Assembly: GCA_022564195.1 (NCBI GenBank)
Contig: JADFLW010000016.1
Location: forward strand, 1 to 35,494
Source: Patescibacteria group bacterium
GTDB taxonomy: Bacteria; Patescibacteriota; Microgenomatia; UBA1400; Chisholmbacteraceae
DNA: 35,494 nucleotides
Reading direction: 5' to 3'
Shown: piece after piece, positions 14,693 to 22,111 of the stretch
How the letters are laid out: each line of letters opens with the position of its first letter
Numbering within the stretch: position 1 is the stretch's first letter
The notes under the pieces: generated by a model
Database searches by the model: none
What the model was told of the DNA's origin: nothing
The model's input: only the letters and a program-made list of their open reading frames with translations
Program-made: the position numbers and the translations under genes

Positions 14693-15163
14693 ATGATAAA
14701 AATCAGGAAAATAACCCCAAACGACTATAAACAAGCGGGAGACATGATCAAAAGAACAATCAGAGCATCATTCAAATCACTTTATCCAGAAAAGCTGATT
14801 CAAGCATTCTGTGACAAACATGATATTGATAAATTTAGGCAAGTGGCTAAGACCGTGGAATTTTTTGTAGCGGAAGATCAAAAAACCCAGAAAATCGTTG
14901 GAATTATTGGGATTAAAGACGATAGGCTTAGAAGATACTTTGTTGACCCTAACTATCAAGGAAAAGGTGTTGGAAGGTTACTATTTGATCACCTTGAAGT
15001 TGTTGCTAAAAAAAGAGGGCTACAAAAAATTACACTGGAAGGAAGTCCACTCGGACAGCCAATCTATAAACATTTCGGCTTTAAAATAATAAAGTCTATA
15101 ACTAAAGAACGAGCTGGGGTTAAATACACTGACGCTGTTATGGAAAAAACACTTAAATCTTAA
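14693..15163 (+). CDS. GNAT family N-acetyltransferase
   Basis: A single-domain acetyltransferase of 156 residues using acetyl-CoA. Beginning IRKITPNDYKQAGDMI is typical, and motif A is clear: RRYFVDPNYQGKGVGRLLFDHL near 82-103, with the Q-G-K-G-V-G pyrophosphate loop. The C-terminal GSPLGQPIYKHFGF is the common last part of the fold. The substrate is unknown. It is the first gene of an AT-richer island and transcribed away from trmD. A GTTAGAC at 14669-14675, just before the start, resembles an integron recombination-site word, but may be chance. Confidence 0.85.
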   Translation: MIKIRKITPNDYKQAGDMIKRTIRASFKSLYPEKLIQAFCDKHDIDKFRQVAKTVEFFVAEDQKTQKIVGIIGIKDDRLRRYFVDPNYQGKGVGRLLFDHLEVVAKKRGLQKITLEGSPLGQPIYKHFGFKIIKSITKERAGVKYTDAVMEKTLKS

Positions 15164-15206
15164 ATATGAGAGATTCATTCTCAAATCGAGGGGACGCTGC
15201 GCCCTG

Positions 15207-15218
15207 TACAGTACTGTA
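15207..15218. repeat. Perfect 12-bp palindrome TACAGTACTGTA
   Basis: The intergenic region between the GNAT gene and the degenerate Nudix gene holds this perfect palindrome, flanked by GCTGCGC on both sides as a direct repeat. It could be an operator or part of a mobile-element end; nothing decides between these. Confidence 0.4.
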
Positions 15219-15302
15219 ACCTGGCTGCGCTTTCGTTTATCTCTTTTATCATTTTCGCTCACCCATAGATTCCGCTTCAATTCTTGAGGTGATAAATGTT
15301 GA

Positions 15303-15345
15303 TGTAGCGGAACACCGCATATACTGAAACGTTAAGTGAAATTCA
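15303..15345 (+). repeat. attC-like repeat, copy 1 (half site)
   Basis: The word order is TGTAGCGG (15303-15310), CCGCAT (15315-15320), ATATACTGAAAC, then GTTAAGT and AAATT. The short hairpin GCGG-AACA-CCGC lies inside. GTTAAGT fits the GTTRRRY core of integron attC sites. The same words recur in the same order at 15985-16060. No matching 5' half is seen, so this copy is incomplete. Confidence 0.4.
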
Positions 15346-15354
15346 TGCAACTCG

Positions 15355-15852
15355 CTAATCGTACTCCTCAAGGAATTCCTTTAGTTCTTCTTTTGGCCAC
15401 CATGCAAAATCATCTGGAATAGTATTTTTGTCAAATTCAACAACTTCAGTAATCAAGTCATCTGTAGCGGGAGTGTCTTCTATTTCTGCGATCACTGTTG
15501 GATTAAATGACCACTGATTGTCTTTCTCTTGAATTTCAGAAAATATTGTCAATAATTTAATATTTTTAACAGAAATTCCTGCTTGTGCTTTGACGATTCT
15601 TTCTACACAGTCTTCCATTGATTCTCCATATCTAATAAGATTGTGACAAAAAAACAAAAGCCCTTCTGGATGAGATTTTGCTTGTGGTGGAAGTTCATGT
15701 TCAGGAGTTCCCTTCGGTCTTCGTAGCGCGATATACTTGTCTCCTTTTTTTAGGATTATCTCAAATGTGATGTGTGTTCCGCCATCAACTTGCTTTGGAA
15801 CTGCTGGCCCAAAATTAGCTTCGTTGTTTTGCCAATTATATTCAAATGCCAT
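15355..15852 (-). CDS. Nudix-fold protein with a degenerate Nudix box
   Basis: The 165 residues look like a Nudix domain: THITFEIILKKGDKYIALRRPKG near 26-48, a central GLLFFCHNLIRYGESMEDCVERIVKAQAGISV near 63-95 (quoted here only as GESMEDCVERIV and KAQAGISV), and a C-terminal FAWWPKEELKEFL. In the place of the REUXEEXGU residues it has ER.VKAQAGI, so the metal-binding glutamates are missing and hydrolysis is unlikely. It may bind a nucleotide as a sensor or regulator. It is the only minus-strand gene in the island and sits between the two attC-like repeats. Confidence 0.6.
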   Translation of the reverse strand: MAFEYNWQNNEANFGPAVPKQVDGGTHITFEIILKKGDKYIALRRPKGTPEHELPPQAKSHPEGLLFFCHNLIRYGESMEDCVERIVKAQAGISVKNIKLLTIFSEIQEKDNQWSFNPTVIAEIEDTPATDDLITEVVEFDKNTIPDDFAWWPKEELKEFLEEYD

Positions 15853-15925
15853 ATTATCAGTGTATCACACCTTTTTATAAATCCATCGCTCGCCGCCTGA
15901 ACTCTCCCTCACTTCGCTCGGGGCG

Positions 15926-16060
15926 TATAACATCAGTATATGGGATTTACCGATCAGCTCACGGTTTTCCCAAATTATTCGCTCTGTAGCGGTTTTCTGC
16001 TAAAATTATACCGCATCGTTCGCTCATAACTTCCCATATACAGAAACCTTATATTCAATT
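15926..16060 (+). repeat. attC-like imperfect palindrome, copy 2, in a 314-base gene-free stretch
   Basis: The gap 15853-16166 has no gene. CAGTATATGGGA (15934-15945) pairs with TCCCATATACAG (16032-16043) at 11 of 12 positions; TATAAC before and TTATA after extend the pairing with a few unpaired bases. Inside lies the hairpin TAGCGG-TTTT-CTGCTA (15987-16002). TTCGCTC occurs at 15913, 15978 and 16019, and also at 15254. The outer core reads CTTATAT rather than GTTRRRY, so it is degenerate if it is an attC. Confidence 0.4.
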
Positions 16061-16166
16061 TTCGTGCAAATAATATAAGGAGACCCGCCGACTTACGTGG
16101 TTGCATATCAATGACAGCGAAAGATGTATCTGTAGTGATGGAATATATAAGTTACGGTAGATAGAT

Positions 16167-17279
16167 ATGGATAGTAAAATAAAGCTATACGATGTCATTG
16201 TAGTTTACTCAAAATTTATTGCAAATAGTGCAAGAGATAAGCAATATAGAGAAAAAGCCCCGTTTTCATCCAAAGACAGACATAGAATTTACAATGATAG
16301 TTATCGTTATTTTTTATTGAGATGCAAAAAAATGGGCATGAAGGCTGCTTTTGCAACATCCAAAGATATTATTGCTCCGGGCCTTTTTCAGAGTTTTTGG
16401 ACATATGATAAAGAATGGATGAGAAATTATGGTAAAGCATATTCCCGAGTCCTTTTCGATAAATTCACTCCTTCTACTATCAAACAAAAAAATAAATTAA
16501 CATTACTCACATCTTTCAAATCCGTGTATACGTTTAATAATAAAAATATGAAAGATATTTTCCGGAATAAATTAAATACGTATGAATATTTTAAAGAATT
16601 TGCAATACCCACAGTAGAAATAACGAACCATTCAAAACGAAATATAATTCTAGCTAAATCCGAGTTGGAGAAATTATTAAAAAGGCATAGATATGGAGTT
16701 GATTTTAATGATGGTTATATAATAAAAGATAAAACAGGTGCAGGTGGTTCTAGAATATATAAAGTAGATTTTGATAAATTTGGCTTTAAAGAAATCATAA
16801 AACACTATGAAGTAGACAAAAAGGACAAAAAAACATTATCGTACATAGTTCAACCATTTATTAATTGCAATAAGGGTTTTCGTTTTGGAAAATATGATGG
16901 ACTTATTGATTTGAGACTTATCCTGCTAAACCATAAAATTGTACAGGTATATATAAGAATTGCAAAAAAAGGAAAATTTGAATGCAATGAACACCAAGGT
17001 GGAAACTTGGTTTACATGCCCTTAAAAATCATACCGAAAGATGTTCTCACTATGACCAAAAAAATAATTAAAAAATTGGACGAAAAATTGAATTTAAAAC
17101 ATTCTCTGTACGCTTTGGATTTTATGCGAAGTAATAATGGAAATTTATATTTTATTGAGGGGAATACCAATCCTGGAATAGACTGGAACCATAGAAAAAA
17201 GATCAATGAGATAAGATCAAAAGAACTCATAAGTCTCATTGTCAATGAACTCAAATTAATTATTCAAGAAAGGGGTTGA
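16167..17279 (+). CDS. ATP-grasp domain protein (RimK/YheC-like)
   Basis: Probably an ATP-dependent carboxylate-amine ligase. Seen in the 370 residues: an N-terminal domain without clear motifs; YIIKDKTGAGGSRIYKV near 189-205 (the ATP-binding Lys and glycine loop); SYIVQPFI; IDLRLILLNHKIVQVYIRIA near 249-268; and the C-terminal metal site YALDFMRSNNGNLYFIEGNTNPG near 314-336 with Asp, Glu and Asn. Substrates cannot be told. The gene is far more AT-rich than its surroundings: the 60 bases from 16501 contain 14 G/C, against 33 in the 60 bases from 18481. It probably arrived by transfer. There is no partner gene with a matching operon position. Confidence 0.75.
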   Translation: MDSKIKLYDVIVVYSKFIANSARDKQYREKAPFSSKDRHRIYNDSYRYFLLRCKKMGMKAAFATSKDIIAPGLFQSFWTYDKEWMRNYGKAYSRVLFDKFTPSTIKQKNKLTLLTSFKSVYTFNNKNMKDIFRNKLNTYEYFKEFAIPTVEITNHSKRNIILAKSELEKLLKRHRYGVDFNDGYIIKDKTGAGGSRIYKVDFDKFGFKEIIKHYEVDKKDKKTLSYIVQPFINCNKGFRFGKYDGLIDLRLILLNHKIVQVYIRIAKKGKFECNEHQGGNLVYMPLKIIPKDVLTMTKKIIKKLDEKLNLKHSLYALDFMRSNNGNLYFIEGNTNPGIDWNHRKKINEIRSKELISLIVNELKLIIQERG

Positions 17280-17325
17280 ATAAATCGGCTGAGCGTTTAC
17301 TCCGAAAGAAAAGCTGAAAGAAGAG

Positions 17326-17538
17326 ATGGACGAGTTTTTAGCCGGAGAAGACAAAGCGGAGCTTGCGGATATTCTCGAAGTTGTTTATGCTATTCGTGAC
17401 TTAAAAAAGATCGATAGGGAACACCTGGAGAGACTCAGAAAGAAGAAGGTCGAAAAGCGAGGTGGGTTCAAAAGGAGAATGGGAAACCATCGCATTCTGA
17501 TATTTGCAAAACGAAGGGGTTTAGCAGAAAGGAGGTGA
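17326..17538 (+). pseudogene. 5'-truncated MazG-like phosphoribosyl-ATP pyrophosphohydrolase
   Basis: The fragment retains the C-terminal half of a small MazG-like house-cleaning pyrophosphohydrolase: EEMDEFLAGEDKAELADILEVVYAI with the EExxE-D metal-binding pattern, and ERLRKKKVEKRGGFKRR. In-frame homologous sequence continues upstream of the ATG (AFTPKEKLKEE) to a TGA at 17290-17292, after which it ends. The usual beginning, of the form KLVRDKIPE, is missing. The break lies about ten bases after the stop of the AT-rich ATP-grasp gene. The end (MGNHRILIFAKRRGLAERR) is also longer than usual. It is probably non-functional. Confidence 0.65.
17529..17538 (+). promoter_or_regulatory. Strong Shine-Dalgarno site of the channel-like gene
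   Basis: AAGGAGGTGA is a near-perfect anti-16S complement five bases before the ATG at 17543. It is the strongest ribosome site in the window and overlaps the end of the truncated mazG frame. Confidence 0.75.
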
Positions 17539-17542
17539 AGTT

Positions 17543-19039
17543 ATGGAAACCATTTCTAATCAAATCGCACTATTGGTAGGTGGCTACATTCCGAATCTCA
17601 TCGGAGCACTGTTCGTATTAGTCATCGGATGGTTAATAGCACTCTCCGTTTCAGCACTGCTGCGTGAGGCACTGAGACGGACGAAGGTGGACAACAAACT
17701 AGCGAGTTGGATTCTCGGGAAAGAGAAAGGGAAAACTGTGGATGCGGAAGAGTGGATAGCGAAGGGCGCCTATTACCTTATCATGCTCTTCGTGCTGGTC
17801 GCATTTTTCCAGAGTGTTGGCCTCACCCTCATTACTGAGCCGCTCAATCAGCTCCTTGTCCAAATATTCCAGTATGTCCCACGGCTGATTGGCGCCGGAT
17901 TCTTGCTCCTTGCGGCATGGCTCGTGGCTAACGCAGTGAAGTTTGTTACCACCCGATCGCTCAGAGCCGCGAAGATCGACAGTGTGCTCGGTGGATTGGC
18001 CGCATTCAAGGAGGAGAAAGCTCCCGTAACCCAAACGATTGCTGATGCGGTGTACTGGCTTGTTTTCTTGGTCTTTCTGCCTGCCGTATTGGACACGCTT
18101 TCTCTGCAAGGAGTCCTCGGACCGGTTCAGGAGATGCTGAACAAACTCTTCGGTTTCTTGCCGAACATCTTTGCCGCAGGGATGCTTCTGGTGGTCGGAT
18201 GGTTCATCGCTCGCATCATAAGAAGGATTACAACGAATCTGCTGGCCAGTGTAGGTGCTGACCAGTTCAGCAAGCAAGTGGGACTCAGTTCCCTGCTCGG
18301 AAAGCAACAGCTATCGGGGGCCATGGGTGTTGTGGTCTATGTGCTGATCCTCATTCCGGTGCTCATTGCTGCACTCAACGCACTGGACCTTGATGCAATA
18401 ACCCAACCGGCCACGAATATGCTCAACAGGATGCTCTTGGCGCTCCCGAACATCTTTGCCGCCAGCGTCGTGGTGATGATTTCCTATGCCACAGGACGGG
18501 TGTTGTCTGGGCTTGTGGCCAACTTTCTTGCTGGATTCGGGTTCAACAAGATGGTTGCCCGATTGGGTCTAGTGAAGACTCAAGCGAAGAAAGCCAAAAA
18601 TCCATCAGCCATTGTAGGATCTCTCGTGTTCGTGGCAATGATGTTGTTCGCCCTAATCGAGGCATTCCAGCTTATAGGCTTCATGGTACTGGCCGATTTG
18701 CTGAGTCAGTTTTTGGTTTTCGCCGGACACATCATCTTTGGATTGGCCATTTTCGCCATTGGCCTATATCTGGCCAATCTGGCGGCCAAAGCGGTACAGG
18801 CGAGTAGAGTTACCCAAGCCCAGCTCTTGGCCGTTGCCTCTCGACTTTCCATCATTCTGTTGGCTGGGGCAATGGGACTAAGACAGATGGGATTGGCCAA
18901 TGAGATCATTACCCTCGCGTTCGGCTTGTTGCTCGGGGCCTTGGCCGTAGCCGTGGCCATCGCCTTCGGTTTAGGCGGACGGGAAACTGCTGCCCGCCTA
19001 TTAGAAGAGCTGTCGCAGTCGGTCAAATCCAAGAAGTGA
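17543..19039 (+). CDS. Multi-spanning membrane protein with conserved TM-helix repeats (mechanosensitive channel-like)
   Basis: The 498 residues contain four or five repeats of the 'conserved TM helix' family (PF05552 type, as in CmpX): units of the form LPNIFAAGMLLVVGWFIARI near 205, ALPNIFAASVVVMISYATGR near 303, and two earlier versions (YIPNLIGALFVLVIGWLIAL near 14; YVPRLIGAGFLLLAAWLVAN near 112). Each repeat is followed by an amphipathic linker such as TNLLASVGADQFSKQVGL. A true MscS pore and cytoplasmic domain are not seen, so channel function is only suggested. It has a very strong ribosome site and a hairpin downstream. Confidence 0.75.
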   Translation: METISNQIALLVGGYIPNLIGALFVLVIGWLIALSVSALLREALRRTKVDNKLASWILGKEKGKTVDAEEWIAKGAYYLIMLFVLVAFFQSVGLTLITEPLNQLLVQIFQYVPRLIGAGFLLLAAWLVANAVKFVTTRSLRAAKIDSVLGGLAAFKEEKAPVTQTIADAVYWLVFLVFLPAVLDTLSLQGVLGPVQEMLNKLFGFLPNIFAAGMLLVVGWFIARIIRRITTNLLASVGADQFSKQVGLSSLLGKQQLSGAMGVVVYVLILIPVLIAALNALDLDAITQPATNMLNRMLLALPNIFAASVVVMISYATGRVLSGLVANFLAGFGFNKMVARLGLVKTQAKKAKNPSAIVGSLVFVAMMLFALIEAFQLIGFMVLADLLSQFLVFAGHIIFGLAIFAIGLYLANLAAKAVQASRVTQAQLLAVASRLSIILLAGAMGLRQMGLANEIITLAFGLLLGALAVAVAIAFGLGGRETAARLLEELSQSVKSKK

Positions 19040-19093
19040 CCGCTTATGGAGAGTGAAAAGAAGTATAAGCGACGATAATCTTATAGGAAAGAT

Positions 19094-19119
19094 TACCCCC
19101 AGTCTCAGTACTGGGGGTA
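19094..19119 (+). terminator. 10-bp perfect stem after the channel-like gene
   Basis: TACCCCCAGT (19094-19103) and ACTGGGGGTA (19110-19119) form a perfect stem with loop CTCAGT. No T-run follows, so it is an atypical terminator. The right arm is also coding sequence in the trmD relic on the minus strand. Confidence 0.45.
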
Positions 19120-19212
19120 GTTCAATCTGCCATTTTCCTTGACCCAAATCCCGCCAAAATTTGTATGCCCCTTAAACATCTCTGGAAAAAGCGTCAAGAT
19201 ATCGATCTTCAT
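19105..19212 (-). pseudogene. trmD relic: N-terminus joined to an internal fragment
   Basis: The 35-codon frame starts MKIDILTLFPEMFKG, identical to residues 1-15 of the intact trmD at 13906-14613, and ends ENGRLNYPQY, which resembles the internal part ending LDYPQY of the same protein. About 150 residues between them are missing. In the shared first 15 codons, 8 of 45 bases differ and all differences are synonymous. It is therefore a remnant of a second, diverged trmD allele and not a recent copy. Confidence 0.8.
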
Positions 19213-19231
19213 TGGAGGAAGTTTCCACAGA

Positions 19232-19240
19232 TGATATGAT
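19232..19240 (+). promoter_or_regulatory. Extended -10 (TGATATGAT) of the LapA-like gene
   Basis: A TGn extended -10 box lies 45 bases before the ATG at 19286. The leader carries GGGAGGA at 19270-19276 as a ribosome site. Confidence 0.4.
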
Positions 19241-19285
19241 AACAGGGAATGCTGCCATACACCAAAAAAAAGGGAGGATAGCATC

Positions 19286-19549
19286 ATGAGTATTTCTTTC
19301 ATTGGAGCGCTCATCATCGCCACTATTTCCGTCATATTTGCAGTGCAAAATGCCGTGCCAATCACGGTGAAATTGCTGTTCTGGAAATTTGAAGCCTCAC
19401 TGGCAATCGTATTGGTAATAACATTTATCTTGGGATTGTTGATGGGCATTTTGACATTTGTACCAGGAAGAATAAAAAAAGGTATTGGAACCTTGAAACA
19501 AAAGAAGAAGCGTGCGGAGCTCGTAAGTCATTCAAAAGAAGGGAAGTAA
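19286..19549 (+). CDS. LapA domain (DUF1049) membrane protein
   Basis: A small protein of 87 residues with two membrane helices (IGALIIATISVIFAVQNAVPI and ASLAIVLVITFILGLLMGIL) joined by VKLLFWKFEA, and a basic tail. The phrase FAVQNAVPITVKLLFWKFEASLAIVL, given here from the conserved FAVQN and FWKFE, is diagnostic of the LapA/DUF1049 family. In E. coli LapA takes part in control of lipopolysaccharide assembly; here, with no LPS genes visible, the role is more general envelope assembly. It is a single gene with its own promoter. Confidence 0.85.
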   Translation: MSISFIGALIIATISVIFAVQNAVPITVKLLFWKFEASLAIVLVITFILGLLMGILTFVPGRIKKGIGTLKQKKKRAELVSHSKEGK

Positions 19550-19645
19550 GCAGTAAGAATTAGGAGCAATGTTCTATTTGACAATTCCTAAAAGATAACG
19601 TCACGCAACAAGTCTTTCCACCTACCTTTCACCCGAGCATCCTCT

Positions 19646-19653
19646 GCTATAAT
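19646..19653 (+). promoter_or_regulatory. Extended -10 (TGCTATAAT) of ddl
   Basis: TGC TATAAT (19645-19653) ends 13 bases before the ATG at 19667, leaving a leader of only a few bases and no room for a Shine-Dalgarno site. Confidence 0.55.
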
Positions 19654-19666
19654 CAAAAACGCTGCA

Positions 19667-20770
19667 ATGAAGAAAAGGAAAGTTAGAGTAGGGATCATCT
19701 TTGGTGGACGATCGGCAGAACATGAGGTGTCTCTGCAATCTGCCAAGAACATCGTAGAAGCGATTGATAAGAGAAAATACGAGGTGGTACTCATCGCTGT
19801 CGATAAGAAAGGAAGGTGGCTACTCCCAGGAAGTTCGAAGTTCCTTCTCCAGGCAGAAAACCCGAGGCTCATTAAGCTACATCGTTCTGCGACATCTGTT
19901 GTGCTGACACCTAATGCTGGTGCAGCCCAGCTGGTTAGTCTCTCCGATCATCGTCCGGTGGGGAAAGTGGATGTGGTGTTTCCGATACTGCATGGGCCAT
20001 TCGGCGAAGACGGAACGGTTCAGGGCCTACTCAAGCTTGCAAACATTCCCTACGTGGGTCCAGATGTACTGGGTTCAGCCATAGGTATGGACAAAGATGC
20101 CCAAAAAAGATTGCTCCGTGAGGCCGGTATTCCGGTTGCCAAGTTCCAGGTGCTGAGGCGTTCCACCTACACCAGGAAGGATTTAGTCAAGATCATAAAG
20201 AATTTGGGCTTGCCACTCTTTGTAAAACCTGCCAATCTTGGCTCATCAGTGGGAATCAGTAAGGTAAAAAGCAAAAACGCCTTTCTGAAAGCCATAAAGG
20301 AGGCGTTTGCCTACGACAACAAAATCATGGTTGAGGAATACATTGAAGGACGGGAGATTGAATGCTCCGTGTTGGGGAATGAGGAGCCAAGAGCTTCCAT
20401 CCCAGGGGAAGTGATACCGCAGCATGAGTTTTATTCCTACGAAGCAAAGTATATTGACGAAAAGGGAGCAATTCTTGAGATTCCGGCAAAGCTCCCGAAA
20501 TCAACCATCAGGAAGGTTCAGAAGCTTGCAGTCAAAACATTCAAAACCCTCTGTTGCGAAGGAATGGCAAGAGTGGATCTTTTCCTCACGGGTAAAGGAA
20601 AAGTCTATGTGAACGAACTCAACACCATTCCAGGATTTACCAAAATCAGCATGTACCCAAAACTATGGGAAGCAAGCGGCATTTCATATACTAAGCTTAT
20701 TGATAGACTCATTTCCTTGGCAATTGAAAGACACGAAAGGGACGGGAAACTGAAAACCTCATACAGGTAG
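19667..20770 (+). CDS. ddl: D-alanine--D-alanine ligase
   Basis: Joins two D-Ala for the peptidoglycan stem peptide, in the cytoplasm. The N-domain has VGIIFGGRSAEHEVSLQSAKNI at 7-28 and VFPILHGPFGEDGTVQGLL near 104-122. The ATP-grasp part has LPLFVKPANLGSSVGISKVKS near 183-203, VEEYIEGREIECSVLG near 223, a catalytic omega-loop region (HEFYSYEAKYIDEKG), and the metal site RVDLFLTGKGKVYVNELNTIPGFT near 302-325. Everything expected is present over 367 residues. Retention of this gene indicates a peptidoglycan wall. Confidence 0.95.
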   Translation: MKKRKVRVGIIFGGRSAEHEVSLQSAKNIVEAIDKRKYEVVLIAVDKKGRWLLPGSSKFLLQAENPRLIKLHRSATSVVLTPNAGAAQLVSLSDHRPVGKVDVVFPILHGPFGEDGTVQGLLKLANIPYVGPDVLGSAIGMDKDAQKRLLREAGIPVAKFQVLRRSTYTRKDLVKIIKNLGLPLFVKPANLGSSVGISKVKSKNAFLKAIKEAFAYDNKIMVEEYIEGREIECSVLGNEEPRASIPGEVIPQHEFYSYEAKYIDEKGAILEIPAKLPKSTIRKVQKLAVKTFKTLCCEGMARVDLFLTGKGKVYVNELNTIPGFTKISMYPKLWEASGISYTKLIDRLISLAIERHERDGKLKTSYR

Positions 20771-20808
20771 CCACACTTGATCTTAAGTTTTTGAACTGAC
20801 CCAATTTC

Positions 20809-20817
20809 TGGTATTAT
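20809..20817 (+). promoter_or_regulatory. Extended -10 (TGGTATTAT) of the UDP-sugar dehydrogenase gene
   Basis: TGG TATTAT ends seven bases before the ATG at 20825, another start that would be transcribed with no leader. A TTGAAC at 20791-20796 lies close by, but with only 15-base spacing. Confidence 0.5.
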
Positions 20818-20824
20818 TACACCT

Positions 20825-22111
20825 ATGCAAATCACGATTGTAGGCACCGGCTTTGTCGGGGTGGTAACCGCTGCAGTTTTTGCAAAGTTCGGCAACACTG
20901 TCTGGGGGCTCAATACCGACAAGGAGAAGACCTCGATTTTGAATCAGGGGAAAATACCGTTCTATGAGCCCAATTTAGAAGAGCTCGTGAATGAGAACCT
21001 GAAGGCTAAAAGGCTGAAGTTCACCACCAACTACAAGCAAGCAATTCCAAACGCCGAAATAATCTTCATTTGCGTAGGCACCCCATCAGCACCCAACGGG
21101 CAAGCAGATCTGAAATATCTATACGCTGTAGCAGAGTCTATAGCTCCATTGATTAAAAATGGAACAATAATTGTGATCAAATCGACGGTTCCCCCCTCAA
21201 CCAACACAAAAATTGAACAGATCATTAAAAAGAAAACGAAAACAAAGTTCTTTACGGCAGCCATTCCTGAGTTTTTAAAAGAAGGAAGCGCGGTATCTGA
21301 TGCGATGAGTCCAGAACGAGTCATCATTGGAACACTCAACAAGGCAGTTGCAGACAAACTTCTTGACCTCCATAAGCCGCTTGGAGGAAAGAAAATAACA
21401 ATGAACCCCGAGAGTGCACAAATGACCAAATATGCGGCAAATGCCTATCTCGCAGCCCGAATCGGGTTCATCAACGAAATTGCAAACCTGTGTGAAAAAA
21501 CAGGCGCGGATATCGAAGAGGTCATTGTGGGATTAGGGGCCGACAAGCGCATTGGATCACACTATTGGTATCCTGGCCCCGGGTATGGAGGCTCCTGCTA
21601 TCCCAAGGATGTCAAAGAACTTTCTGCCCTTGCCTCAGGTCTAGGAGAAGGTGATGGATTATTTGAAAAGATTGATCGGCTGAATGAAACAAGAATCCCA
21701 CGCCTTGTTGAAAAGTACAAAAAATTTTCTGGTGGCTTTAAAGGCAAGAAAATAGCGATACTGGGCTTATCGTTCAAACCAAATACCGACGACCTGCGTG
21801 AGGCTCCGAGCACCAAGTTCATTCCGCCTCTTCTTAAGCTGGGAGCCACCATTACCGCATATGATCCAAGAGCAATGAAAGCAGCAAAACAACGATTTGG
21901 GACAAGCATCTCGTATGCGAAAGACGCATATGACGCCGTTACAGGAGCCGATGTCCTTTTATTGCTCATCGAATGGGATGAGTTTAAACAATTAAATTTA
22001 AAGAGAGTAAGGCAAGTAATGCGAGGCAACGTGTTTATTGACACGAGGAATCTGTATGACCCAGGGAAGGTTAAAAGACATGAATTCCGTTACATAGGGA
22101 TAGGAAGATGA
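20825..22111 (+). CDS. UDP-glucose/GDP-mannose dehydrogenase family protein
   Basis: Oxidises a sugar nucleotide at C6 to the uronate with two NAD+. The 428 residues show the three family domains: NAD-binding IVGTGFVGVVTAAVFAKFG at 4-22, FICVGTPSAPNGQADLKYL near 79-97, the central STVPP and PEFLKEGSAVSDAMSPER near 146-163, KYAANAYLAARIGFINEIA, the catalytic Cys258 in GYGGSCYPKD, and the C-terminal GLSFKPNTDDLREAPS near 314. UDP-glucose is the most common substrate (Ugd), but the GDP-mannose and UDP-HexNAc branches are not excluded. It overlaps the next gene by four bases and opens the glycosylation locus. Confidence 0.9.
   Translation: MQITIVGTGFVGVVTAAVFAKFGNTVWGLNTDKEKTSILNQGKIPFYEPNLEELVNENLKAKRLKFTTNYKQAIPNAEIIFICVGTPSAPNGQADLKYLYAVAESIAPLIKNGTIIVIKSTVPPSTNTKIEQIIKKKTKTKFFTAAIPEFLKEGSAVSDAMSPERVIIGTLNKAVADKLLDLHKPLGGKKITMNPESAQMTKYAANAYLAARIGFINEIANLCEKTGADIEEVIVGLGADKRIGSHYWYPGPGYGGSCYPKDVKELSALASGLGEGDGLFEKIDRLNETRIPRLVEKYKKFSGGFKGKKIAILGLSFKPNTDDLREAPSTKFIPPLLKLGATITAYDPRAMKAAKQRFGTSISYAKDAYDAVTGADVLLLLIEWDEFKQLNLKRVRQVMRGNVFIDTRNLYDPGKVKRHEFRYIGIGR

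Noticed and set aside
15853-16166. tRNA or other structured RNA gene in the 314-base gap
   Set aside because: No cloverleaf, T-loop or anticodon arm could be placed; the pairing seen is better described as an imperfect attC-like palindrome.
17699-18307. 202-codon minus-strand frame opposite the channel-like gene
   Set aside because: It falls entirely within a gene with repeated TM-helix units and a very strong ribosome site; the antisense frame has no recognisable domain.
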